This document shows positions 28,325 through 35,816 of a stretch of DNA of 35,816 bases, one piece after another. The notes beneath the pieces are model-generated. The model was not told where the DNA came from. It searched no databases and was given only the letters and a program-made list of their open reading frames with translations. The stretch lies in assembly GCA_003221655.1 (NCBI GenBank), contig QHSV01000096.1, positions 1 through 35,816 of the forward strand, given 5' to 3'. Origin of the DNA: Candidatus Rokuibacteriota bacterium. Lineage in GTDB: Bacteria > Methylomirabilota > Methylomirabilia > Rokubacteriales > CSP1-6. Both the position numbers and the translations under genes were made by a program. The number at the start of each line of letters is the position of its first letter. Position 1 is the stretch's first letter.

Positions 28325-29767
28325 ATGCGCAACGGTGACGCGTACGTCGCGAGTCTCCGGGACGGGCGGTCCGTGTACCTCGATGGCGAGCGGATCGACG
28401 ACGTCACCAAGCACCCGGCGTTCGTCGAGCCGATCCGGCGCATCGCCGAGACCTACGACCGCGCGAAGGCCGCGGCGGGCGAGCCGGCGCTGACCTTCGC
28501 CGACCCGTCGACCGGAGCACGTCACAGCAACATGTGGCTCGTCCCGCGCTCGGTGGAGGACCTCGGCGCCCGGCGGCGAGTCCACCGGTTCTGGGCCGAG
28601 CCGTCGTTCGGCCTGATGGGGCGAACACCCGACCATGTCGCGTGCGTGCTCACGGCCTTCTCCGCCTGGCGACACCTCTTTGACCGCGGCGGTGCGAGCT
28701 TCGGCGACAACGTCGTGCGCTTCTACGAGCGCGCGCGCGACGAGGATCTCTACGTGACCTACGCGATCGTGCCGCCGCAAGTGGACCGATCGCAGCCGGC
28801 CCATCGCCACCCCGAGCCGTTCCTGCATCCGGGGGTGGTTCGGGAGACCGCCGGCGGCGTCGTCGTGCGCGGGGCCCACGCCATCGCCACGTCGGCGACG
28901 ATGGCCGACTGGCTCTTCGTCTCCTACATCACGCCGCTGGTCCCGGGCGACGAGGACTACGCGATCTCCCTCGTCATGCCGATGAACGCGGAAGGGCTCC
29001 GTCTCTATCCGCGGCGCCCGTACGCATCGATGTCGACGAGCGTCTTCGACTATCCGCTCTCGTCCCGGTTCGACGAGGTCGACACGACCGTCGTCTTCAA
29101 CGACGTGTTCGTGCCCTGGGAGCAGGTCTTCATCTACCGGAACGTGGACCTGGTCAATGCCCAGTTCCACGATTCGCCCTCACACACGACCGCGAACTTC
29201 CAGGCCCTCGTGCGGTTCGGGGTCAAGCTCGAGTTCATGGCCGGCCTTGCGATGCGGCTCGCCGAGGTTCAGACGGCGCAAGGCGACCCGGGAGTCCAGG
29301 CGACGCTCGGCGGCGACATCGCGTCGCTCTGCGCGGCGTTCGACGCGCTGGTAAAGGCCGCCGAGCGCTTTCCCCTGGTCACCGGCGGCGTGGCGCGGCC
29401 GCACCCGCAGTACATCTACGCCGGCATGGGACTCCAGCGGAGGCTCATCGTCGACATGCTGCGGACGCTCCGCGAGCTGGCCGGCGGTGCGTTCCAGACC
29501 GTGCCGTCCTCGGAGGCCGCGTTCACCAGCGCGGAGACCCGCGCCGACACGGAACGCTACTACCGGTCGGCCGCCGCGGGCGCGCGTGAGCGCATCAAGC
29601 TCGTGAAGCTCATCTGGGATTTCGTCGGCACCGAGTTCGCTGGCCGCCAGCTCCAGTACGAGATGTTCTATTCGGCGTCGCAGCCCGTCGTGAACCGGCG
29701 AATGTTCAAATCCTACGACTGGGACGCTGCCAAAAATCTGGTCGACCGTTGCCTCGGCGAGTACTAG
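28325..29767 (+). CDS. 4-hydroxyphenylacetate 3-hydroxylase (HpaB)-family flavoprotein
   Basis: MRNGDAYVASLRDGRSVYLDGERIDDVTKHPAF; ATSATMADWLFVSYITPLVPGDEDYAISLVMPMNAEGL; VFNDVFVPWEQVFIYRN. Confidence 0.9.
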   Translation: MRNGDAYVASLRDGRSVYLDGERIDDVTKHPAFVEPIRRIAETYDRAKAAAGEPALTFADPSTGARHSNMWLVPRSVEDLGARRRVHRFWAEPSFGLMGRTPDHVACVLTAFSAWRHLFDRGGASFGDNVVRFYERARDEDLYVTYAIVPPQVDRSQPAHRHPEPFLHPGVVRETAGGVVVRGAHAIATSATMADWLFVSYITPLVPGDEDYAISLVMPMNAEGLRLYPRRPYASMSTSVFDYPLSSRFDEVDTTVVFNDVFVPWEQVFIYRNVDLVNAQFHDSPSHTTANFQALVRFGVKLEFMAGLAMRLAEVQTAQGDPGVQATLGGDIASLCAAFDALVKAAERFPLVTGGVARPHPQYIYAGMGLQRRLIVDMLRTLRELAGGAFQTVPSSEAAFTSAETRADTERYYRSAAAGARERIKLVKLIWDFVGTEFAGRQLQYEMFYSASQPVVNRRMFKSYDWDAAKNLVDRCLGEY

Positions 29768-29865
29768 CGTTGCGTCTGCGTCATCTCGACGAGCGCGGCG
29801 CGCCCGCCCGCCACGCCCGTCGGCCTGTCACCGGGTGCTGACGTGATTTCGCGGACGGGACGCTA

Positions 29866-31059
29866 ATGCCGACGCTGGGTCTGGTCAACATCGGCGCGGT
29901 GGCGACCGGGATACTCGCGGCGCCGCGCGTCGATGCCGAGGCGATTCTGGTCGAGAACGGACGGATCGCGGCGGTCGGAGACACTTCCCGGACCGGGGCC
30001 GGGAGCGCCGACGTGGTCGTCGACTGCCGAGGGACGACGGTCATCCCCGGCCTCATCGACTCGCACTGTCACGTCGTGCTCGGCGATTACACACCGCGCC
30101 AGAAGACCGTGGACTTTCTCGACTCCTACGTGCACGGCGGCATCACGTCGGTGGTCTCGGCGGGCGAGGGCGTGCACGCGCCCGGCCGACCGCACGATCC
30201 GGCCGCCGCCAAGGCGCTGGCCATCGCCGCGGCGAAGTGCTTCGAGCACTTCCACCCGAACGGCATGAAGGTCAACGCGGGGTCGGTGGTGCTCGAGCCC
30301 GGGCTCACCGACGAGGACTTCGCCGAGATGGCGAAGCACGGGGTCCGCCACGCCAAGTACGGCTTCGGCGGCTACGCGCAGCCGAGGGACGGCGAGCCGG
30401 AGGTGCGCCGCGCCCAGAAGCACGGCCTCTGCGTCATGTCCCACAGCGGCGGCACGTCCATCCCGGGCTCGAGCCCAATCAGCCACGACGTCTTGCTGCA
30501 CCTGCGGCCCGATGTCTGCGGCCACGTGAACGGTGGCACGACGTCGCTCGACGAGGCAGGGATCGATCAGATCATCCGCGAGACGGAGATGGCGCTGCAG
30601 GTCGTCCAGGCGGGCAACCTTCGCGCGACCCTTTACATCGTGAAGCGGGCTCGCGAAGCCGGCGCGCTGGCGCGTGTGTGCGTCGCCAGCGACACGCCGA
30701 CGGGCACGGGCGTCATGCCCATGGGCGTCATGAAGAGCGTATGCGAGCTCGCGTCGCTGGGCGATCTCCCGCCGGAGCTCGTGATCGCCCTGGCGACCGG
30801 GAACAACACCCGCGCCTTTCGCCTCTCGGCGGGCACGGGAACGATCGTGATCGGCGCCCCGGCCGACCTGGTCGTGTGCGACGCGCCGTCGGCATCGCTC
30901 GCGCCCGACGCGCTGACCGCGATCGCCCGGGGGGACATTCCCGGGATCTCCTGCGTGATCATCGACGGGCAGGTGCGAGTCGGCCGGAGCCGCAACACGC
31001 CGCTGGCCAAGCGCCTTGCGACGTTCGAGGGAGTCTCGGTCTCCGGCGCGGGGCACTGA
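29866..31059 (+). CDS. Amidohydrolase-superfamily protein, enamidase-like
   Basis: TTVIPGLIDSHCHVVLGDYTPRQKTVDFLDSYVHGGITSVVSAGE; HVNGGTTSLDEAGIDQII; CVASDTPTGTGVMPMGVMKSVCELASLG; GAPADLVVCDAP. Confidence 0.85.
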   Translation: MPTLGLVNIGAVATGILAAPRVDAEAILVENGRIAAVGDTSRTGAGSADVVVDCRGTTVIPGLIDSHCHVVLGDYTPRQKTVDFLDSYVHGGITSVVSAGEGVHAPGRPHDPAAAKALAIAAAKCFEHFHPNGMKVNAGSVVLEPGLTDEDFAEMAKHGVRHAKYGFGGYAQPRDGEPEVRRAQKHGLCVMSHSGGTSIPGSSPISHDVLLHLRPDVCGHVNGGTTSLDEAGIDQIIRETEMALQVVQAGNLRATLYIVKRAREAGALARVCVASDTPTGTGVMPMGVMKSVCELASLGDLPPELVIALATGNNTRAFRLSAGTGTIVIGAPADLVVCDAPSASLAPDALTAIARGDIPGISCVIIDGQVRVGRSRNTPLAKRLATFEGVSVSGAGH

Positions 31060-31200
31060 GGGGGCGGGCCGGCGGGCCTGAGAGCCTCCGGCCGCCTCCG
31101 GCGAGGCCCGGGAGGACTTCAACGCGCCCTTCGGAAAGGCCTTCCGCGGGGCCTACGAGGCCCAAGTCAAGCAGCTGCGTGGCGAGAAGCGGTAGAGCGT

Positions 31201-31488
31201 TCAGCGAGTCGCGCGCGACGCGCGACTCTCGAGGAGCCGACCGAACTCCTCCGTCGTCGGCAGCCCGGCGCAGCCCAGCATCAGCGAGTCGCCGTCCGCG
31301 CGACCGCGAGTCCACCAGAGCCCCTTCCACCCCGTGCTCTCGCCCCAGGCGAGCAGCGCTTCTCCCTCGGCCAGGGGTCCGAAGGCCTCGACGGAGGACA
31401 AGGCACGCAGCGTCCCCCACGGCACCCTCGGGATCTGCGGCAGCTTCCCGTACCATCCAGCAATCGGGTGGTGCGGGTCCGCGGTCAC
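31201..31488 (-). CDS. tagF: TagF/ImpM-like type VI secretion protein, unusually short (95 aa)
   Basis: N-terminal GWYGKLPQIP resembles the TagF start; GWKGLWWTRG...LMLGCAGLPTTEEFGRLL resembles the TagF C-terminus; next to tssM with ATGA-type (GTGA) overlap. Confidence 0.65.
   Translation of the reverse strand: MTADPHHPIAGWYGKLPQIPRVPWGTLRALSSVEAFGPLAEGEALLAWGESTGWKGLWWTRGRADGDSLMLGCAGLPTTEEFGRLLESRASRATR
31206..31228. terminator. Perfect 10-bp GC-rich inverted repeat in a convergent gene junction
   Basis: GAGTCGCGCG-CGA-CGCGCGACTC, directly at the 3' end of the minus-strand tagF-like ORF and after the plus-strand genes. Confidence 0.35.
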
Positions 31489-34400
31489 AGGGCCGTGGGG
31501 CAGCGGAACTGACTGAGCTCGGGCAGGCGGAAGGGGTTACGCACGCTCGAGGCGAAGATTTCGAAGACCGTGCGGCGACCCTCGACGTTGATCGTCGCGA
31601 CGAACCGCTCCGACTGCCTGGTCTCGGCAATCTGGACACCGTCGAACATGCGGAAGAGCGCCCACGGGCCCTCGAACCTCACGCCGGTTGAGCCCGAGGC
31701 CGGCGGCGGCGAGATGGACGCGCGCACCAGGCTCCGGCCCCCGGGGCCGGGGAACTGCACGGGGACTGCGATCTGGGGCCCGTGAGAATACTTCACGAGC
31801 TTTCCATCCACGTCCAGGATGAACTGCTGGATCGAGGCGTCCATCTCCACCGGCTTGAACTCCAGCTGGATGCTCGGAGCGCTGTCGCCACCGCGGAAGA
31901 AGACGTCGCGGATGACTTGTGCACGCTGGAACTCTGCGAGCGCCGCCGACTGCCCCATGGCGGGATCCTTGAACCGCCAGGGCATTTGACTGGTGTCGAC
32001 GTGCTGCGCCAGATACTTCTGAAAGAACCCTTCGAGCAGACCACGCTGCGCAAAGAGGCGCGCGAAGTCTTCGGGCGTCACGTCCTGTGCGCTGGTGCGC
32101 ACGAAAGGGTAGCGGCCACCCGTCGCCTGGACGCAGAAGTCGGCCACCTGCGCCCGCAGCTCGGCGTCGATCCTTTCCCGCGTCTTTCCCACCGTCGCCC
32201 GCGTGCCACCTTCCGCCAACCCCTGGAGCATCGAGCGCAGAGGCTCGGGCTGCCGGGAGGCCTCCGCGCGGAGCTTGTTGGCGGCGTCGGTCAGGGGCGC
32301 TGACTGGCCCGTGTCGAGGGCGGCCTTGGCCGCCATCATCCACTGGTAGGCCTCGTTCAGAAGCTGGAGCAAGCCATCGATCGGAGCCGGTGCGTTCCTG
32401 CCCGGGCCGCTGACGAATTTGCGGACGTCTTCGAACTGGTCGTCGACGAGGAACTTCTCGAGCGAGCTCGTGGCAATGCCCGTGACGGTCTGACGAGCTC
32501 TGCCCGCGTCCTCTTGCGCCTTGCCGGCCAATCCTTCGCGGTCGGGCGGGATCGAGAGCGTCGTCTCGCGCTCGAAGGCCTTCATCAGCGGCTTCAGCGG
32601 GGTGTCCGGCGCCGAGAGGACGCGGGTGATCTCGATCGACCTGTTGAGGTCACGATCGCGAATGATGATGATGTCGCTGATGAACTGCCGCCAGATGCGG
32701 CGGTAGTCCTCCAGGTAGAGCCGCCTCACCGCCTCGGTGGCCGACACGACCGAGCCCCGGGCCGTCCCCAACACCCACGTCTCCTCGTCGGCCAACTGAA
32801 GGGTGTTCACCTCGACGCGTCCGGCGAAATGCTTGTAGTAGCCGTCCTTGGTGTAGAGGCCCGGCACGCCCCTGGTCATCGGCTGCTTGCTCTCACGCTC
32901 GAAGACCAACAGGGCGTTGGGACCGGCCTTGTCCGGGATGGTGAACTCCCGAAGATCTTCGACCGGTTCCCGCTTGAGTCGCGCGTAGACGCGGTTCGCG
33001 AGGGAGTCGCGGCCGATCGCGGAGCGCACGCGGGTAATCAGCCCGTCGTTTCGTGGCACGATCGGATCCACCCACCCTCGGTCGTAGAGGGCGTCGAAAT
33101 GCGGCTTCAAGGTCTTGAGCGCGACCTCGGGACCCAGCACCTGCTCGCCTCGCGTCTGATACCAGCGCCAGACGGCCTCGGCGTCGAGATGCTTGGGGTC
33201 GTGGAGCATGATGTAGGTTTTCAGCGCCTCGTAAGACTCTTCCTGGCTGCCGGGGGCTTCCTGACGGAGGTACTGCTCGAGATACGTGGCCAGCGACGGC
33301 AGGAAGGTGTCCTGAAGCATCCGGCGGTATGCAGCGTCGGTGGCCGCCTCGAGCTTGCGGCCCTGGTAGAGACCGAAGCGCCACGACCAGGGCACGGAAG
33401 CATCCGGCGTTGCGCGTGTCTGGGCGAGAGCGCGCACACCGGTCAGCGTCGGCAGTAAAGCCGCGAGGTCGCTTCGGGCGCCGGCGCGGACCACCGTCAC
33501 TTGTTTCTGTACTTCGTCTAGCTGCACTCTGACCTCCGCGAGATAGCGCCGGTTGTGCGAGGCGCTGACCCACCAGGCCAGCGTGAGGACCACCAGCGCG
33601 GCCCCACATGCCGCCACCGCTCCGACCTGCAGCCATTGACGGCGGCGCTCCCGGCGGAGGTCGGTCCCCCCGAGGCCGGCCTCGGGGAACACAACCTCGC
33701 GCAGGAGCCGAGTGAGAAAGTAGCTCCGGCCGGTCGGGTGCTGAGCGGGCAGGAGCATACGGTCGATGGGACTTTCTTCTTGCGTGCCGCTCGTGAAATA
33801 GACGCCGCGGAAGACGAGCGTGGCTTCTAACCGGCTCGGAGCGAAGGCCGCATCGACGAACTGGACGAGGCGGTCGCGCAGCAAGGCGAACTGCTGGGGG
33901 AAGCCGTAGAGCAGAGCCCGTAGCGCCGGATCGTGCTCCTCCTCGAGCCGCTCGGGCAGACGATCGTACAGGCGCCCCTCCAGGCGCTGAAGCTCGGCCG
34001 ACATGGCGGCGGGGTCGAGCCCTTCTTTCCCAAAGGGAAGCGAGAAACCCCAGGCCTGACCGCGCTCTTCCTTGCCGAACGCGGAGAAGAAATCGCTGAA
34101 CCCGGCGAGAAGATCAGTCTTCGTCACCAGCACGTAGACGGGAATGCGCACGCCCAGGATCTGGTAGAGCTCCTGCACGCGCACGCGCAGGGCCTGGGTG
34201 TGCGCCTCGCGCTCCGCCGGCGACTGCTGCAGAAGGTCACCCACGCTCACCGTGACCAGCACGCCGTTGATGGGGCGGCGCGGCCGGGATTTCTTGAGGA
34301 GCTGGAGGAAGCTCTGCCAAGCCGAGGCGTCGACGGCGCGGTCGCTCTGCTGGGTCGTGTATCGCCCCGCCGTGTCGAGGAACACGGCCTCGTCGGTGAA

Positions 34401-34973
34401 CCACCAATCGCAGTTGCGGGTACCGCCCACACCGCGGACGGCCTCGCGGCCGAGTCGGTCCGCGAGCGGAAAGCGCAGCCCGAAGTTGATCAGCGCGGTC
34501 GTCTTGCCGGCCCCGGGAGCGCCGATGAAGACGTACCACGGCAGATTGTAGAGGTGCTGCTGTGAGCCGAGCGCGCGGATGCGGGCCCACAGCGAGGGCC
34601 GCTCGGTGCCGAAGCGGAGCCTCCGCAGGAGCCCGAGCGCTTCCTCGAAGCGCTTGCGGAGCTGCGCCGTCTCTTCCGCCGACGCGTCAGCGCGGATCTC
34701 GCCTCCCGCCGGTATCTGCTGGAGGAGACCGCGCGTCAGCGCCGCATTGGCGCGCCTGGCTTTGACGTATCTCCAGACCAGCCGCGCGACGGGCGCGAGC
34801 ACGATCAGCGCGATCTGCAGCACGCGCACCCACTCCGCTTCGAATGGGCGAAAGTCGCTGATCGCGATAGCGGGCCCGATCCACCAGACGAGGATGGCGA
34901 GCGCGAGCAGACCGATGGCGAGCAGCACCCAGCGGTTGAAGATCAGTTTCAAGATCGCGAGAACGGACCTCAT
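31485..34973 (-). CDS. tssM: Type VI secretion system membrane protein TssM (IcmF)
   Basis: N-terminal TM segments; Walker A FIGAPGAGKTTALINFG; DTAGRYTTQQSD; VTKTDLLAGFSDFF; LEATLVFRGVYFTSGTQEESPIDRML; VRASISPPPASGSTGVRFEGPWALFRMFDG. Confidence 0.93.
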   Translation of the reverse strand: MRSVLAILKLIFNRWVLLAIGLLALAILVWWIGPAIAISDFRPFEAEWVRVLQIALIVLAPVARLVWRYVKARRANAALTRGLLQQIPAGGEIRADASAEETAQLRKRFEEALGLLRRLRFGTERPSLWARIRALGSQQHLYNLPWYVFIGAPGAGKTTALINFGLRFPLADRLGREAVRGVGGTRNCDWWFTDEAVFLDTAGRYTTQQSDRAVDASAWQSFLQLLKKSRPRRPINGVLVTVSVGDLLQQSPAEREAHTQALRVRVQELYQILGVRIPVYVLVTKTDLLAGFSDFFSAFGKEERGQAWGFSLPFGKEGLDPAAMSAELQRLEGRLYDRLPERLEEEHDPALRALLYGFPQQFALLRDRLVQFVDAAFAPSRLEATLVFRGVYFTSGTQEESPIDRMLLPAQHPTGRSYFLTRLLREVVFPEAGLGGTDLRRERRRQWLQVGAVAACGAALVVLTLAWWVSASHNRRYLAEVRVQLDEVQKQVTVVRAGARSDLAALLPTLTGVRALAQTRATPDASVPWSWRFGLYQGRKLEAATDAAYRRMLQDTFLPSLATYLEQYLRQEAPGSQEESYEALKTYIMLHDPKHLDAEAVWRWYQTRGEQVLGPEVALKTLKPHFDALYDRGWVDPIVPRNDGLITRVRSAIGRDSLANRVYARLKREPVEDLREFTIPDKAGPNALLVFERESKQPMTRGVPGLYTKDGYYKHFAGRVEVNTLQLADEETWVLGTARGSVVSATEAVRRLYLEDYRRIWRQFISDIIIIRDRDLNRSIEITRVLSAPDTPLKPLMKAFERETTLSIPPDREGLAGKAQEDAGRARQTVTGIATSSLEKFLVDDQFEDVRKFVSGPGRNAPAPIDGLLQLLNEAYQWMMAAKAALDTGQSAPLTDAANKLRAEASRQPEPLRSMLQGLAEGGTRATVGKTRERIDAELRAQVADFCVQATGGRYPFVRTSAQDVTPEDFARLFAQRGLLEGFFQKYLAQHVDTSQMPWRFKDPAMGQSAALAEFQRAQVIRDVFFRGGDSAPSIQLEFKPVEMDASIQQFILDVDGKLVKYSHGPQIAVPVQFPGPGGRSLVRASISPPPASGSTGVRFEGPWALFRMFDGVQIAETRQSERFVATINVEGRRTVFEIFASSVRNPFRLPELSQFRCPTAL

Positions 34974-35816
34974 GGCGTCCGCGGGGACGGGCTTGACGCC
35001 GCCGCGGATGTGTCGCCTGCGGGTACGTAGAGGGTGATCTCGACCCGGCGGTTCCTGGCCCGGTTCTGGGGCGTGTCGTTGGCCGCGACCGGCTCCGCCT
35101 CCCCCCGGCCGTCTGCGCGTATGCGCCCCGGGCCCACGCCGGCTGCCAGGAGCCGCGCGACCGACTCTGCACGCGCCCGGGAGAGCTCCCAGCTCGACGG
35201 AAAGCGCAGCGTGCGGATCGGCACGTTGTCGGTGTGGCCGATCACGTCGACCTGACCGGGCACACTCCTGAGGGCATTGGCGATCCGGTTGAGGAGCCAC
35301 TGGTCGTCGGCGCTGACCGTGGCCTCGCCGGGCTTGAACAGCCCGTCACCCAGAATGGTGACCACGCTCCGGTCGATGTGATCGTCGACCTTGACGAGCC
35401 CGCGCCGGATCTCGTCGGCGAGGTATGTCGCCAGCCTCGGCGCCGCTGCTGCCCTGGGCGCCACGGGCGCGGCGACGCGAAGGCCGGCGATCTCCGCCGC
35501 GAGCTTGTCGGAGGCCCGGCCCAGACTCCAGTCGAAGCCCACGTAGACGCCGAGCAGCACCACGGCCGTGACCGCCCCGATGACCCAGAGCGGCAACCAG
35601 CCGAGCCGCCGGCGGGCGACACCCGCGACGCCACGCCAGTTCGGAGAGAGGTGACGCTCGTACTCCCCGCGTTGCTTCCGGATGATCATGAGGAGCCGCT
35701 GGCGGATCGCCTCGAGCTGACGCTGGCCGCCCTCGGCGATCCGATATCGCCCTTCGAAGCCGAACTCGAGGCAGACGTACATGAGCTCGAGGAGATCCAG
35801 GTTGGCCTGAGGGTTC
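34970..35816 (-). CDS. tssL: Type VI secretion protein TssL (DotU) with C-terminal OmpA-like domain; N-terminus beyond window
   Basis: NPQANLDLLELMYVCLEFGFEGRYRIAEGG; OmpA-family VDVIGHTDNVPIRTLRFPSSWELSRARAESVARLLAAGVGPGRIRADGRGEAEPVAANDTPQNRARNRRVEI; frame open to window end. Confidence 0.92.
   Translation of the reverse strand, partial: NPQANLDLLELMYVCLEFGFEGRYRIAEGGQRQLEAIRQRLLMIIRKQRGEYERHLSPNWRGVAGVARRRLGWLPLWVIGAVTAVVLLGVYVGFDWSLGRASDKLAAEIAGLRVAAPVAPRAAAAPRLATYLADEIRRGLVKVDDHIDRSVVTILGDGLFKPGEATVSADDQWLLNRIANALRSVPGQVDVIGHTDNVPIRTLRFPSSWELSRARAESVARLLAAGVGPGRIRADGRGEAEPVAANDTPQNRARNRRVEITLYVPAGDTSAAASSPSPRTP

Overview
High-GC bacterial window of about 35.8 kb. The style (dense Liv-type ABC operons, multiheme cytochromes, LLM oxidoreductase) suggests an environmental lineage of the NC10/Rokubacteria or deep proteobacterial kind; this is inference only. 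From left to right it contains: the 3' end of a hybrid histidine kinase/response regulator; an LLM flavin oxidoreductase; a complete minus-strand Liv operon (livF-G-M-H plus binding protein); an SMP-30 lactonase; a plus-strand Dpp/Opp operon whose second ATPase is frameshifted near its N-terminus; a UspA protein; a plus-strand redox cluster (four-domain cytochrome c, nine-CXXCH multiheme cytochrome, Rieske protein, b6-like cytochrome b, VKOR); an HtrA protease; half-size Gdt1 and VIT metal transporters; a long minus-strand polycistron (three uncharacterised exported/membrane proteins, a second Liv operon, a TlpA-like protein, a Tat-exported nicotinamidase-like protein); an HpaB-family flavoprotein; an enamidase-like amidohydrolase; and part of a type VI secretion locus (TagF, TssM, TssL-OmpA). 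The most exciting signal is at 17312-18166. The VKOR reading frame stops at TGA (17933-17935) exactly where the first Cys of the fused thioredoxin-domain CxxC should be (...FYGAYW-TGA-P-A-C...). The same frame then continues for 76 sense codons that read as a textbook VKOR-fused thioredoxin domain. A GC-rich hairpin with a GUU apical loop starting 26 nt after the UGA looks like a bacterial SECIS. I propose a selenocysteine-containing (UxxC) VKOR-thioredoxin fusion that ordinary gene calling truncates.
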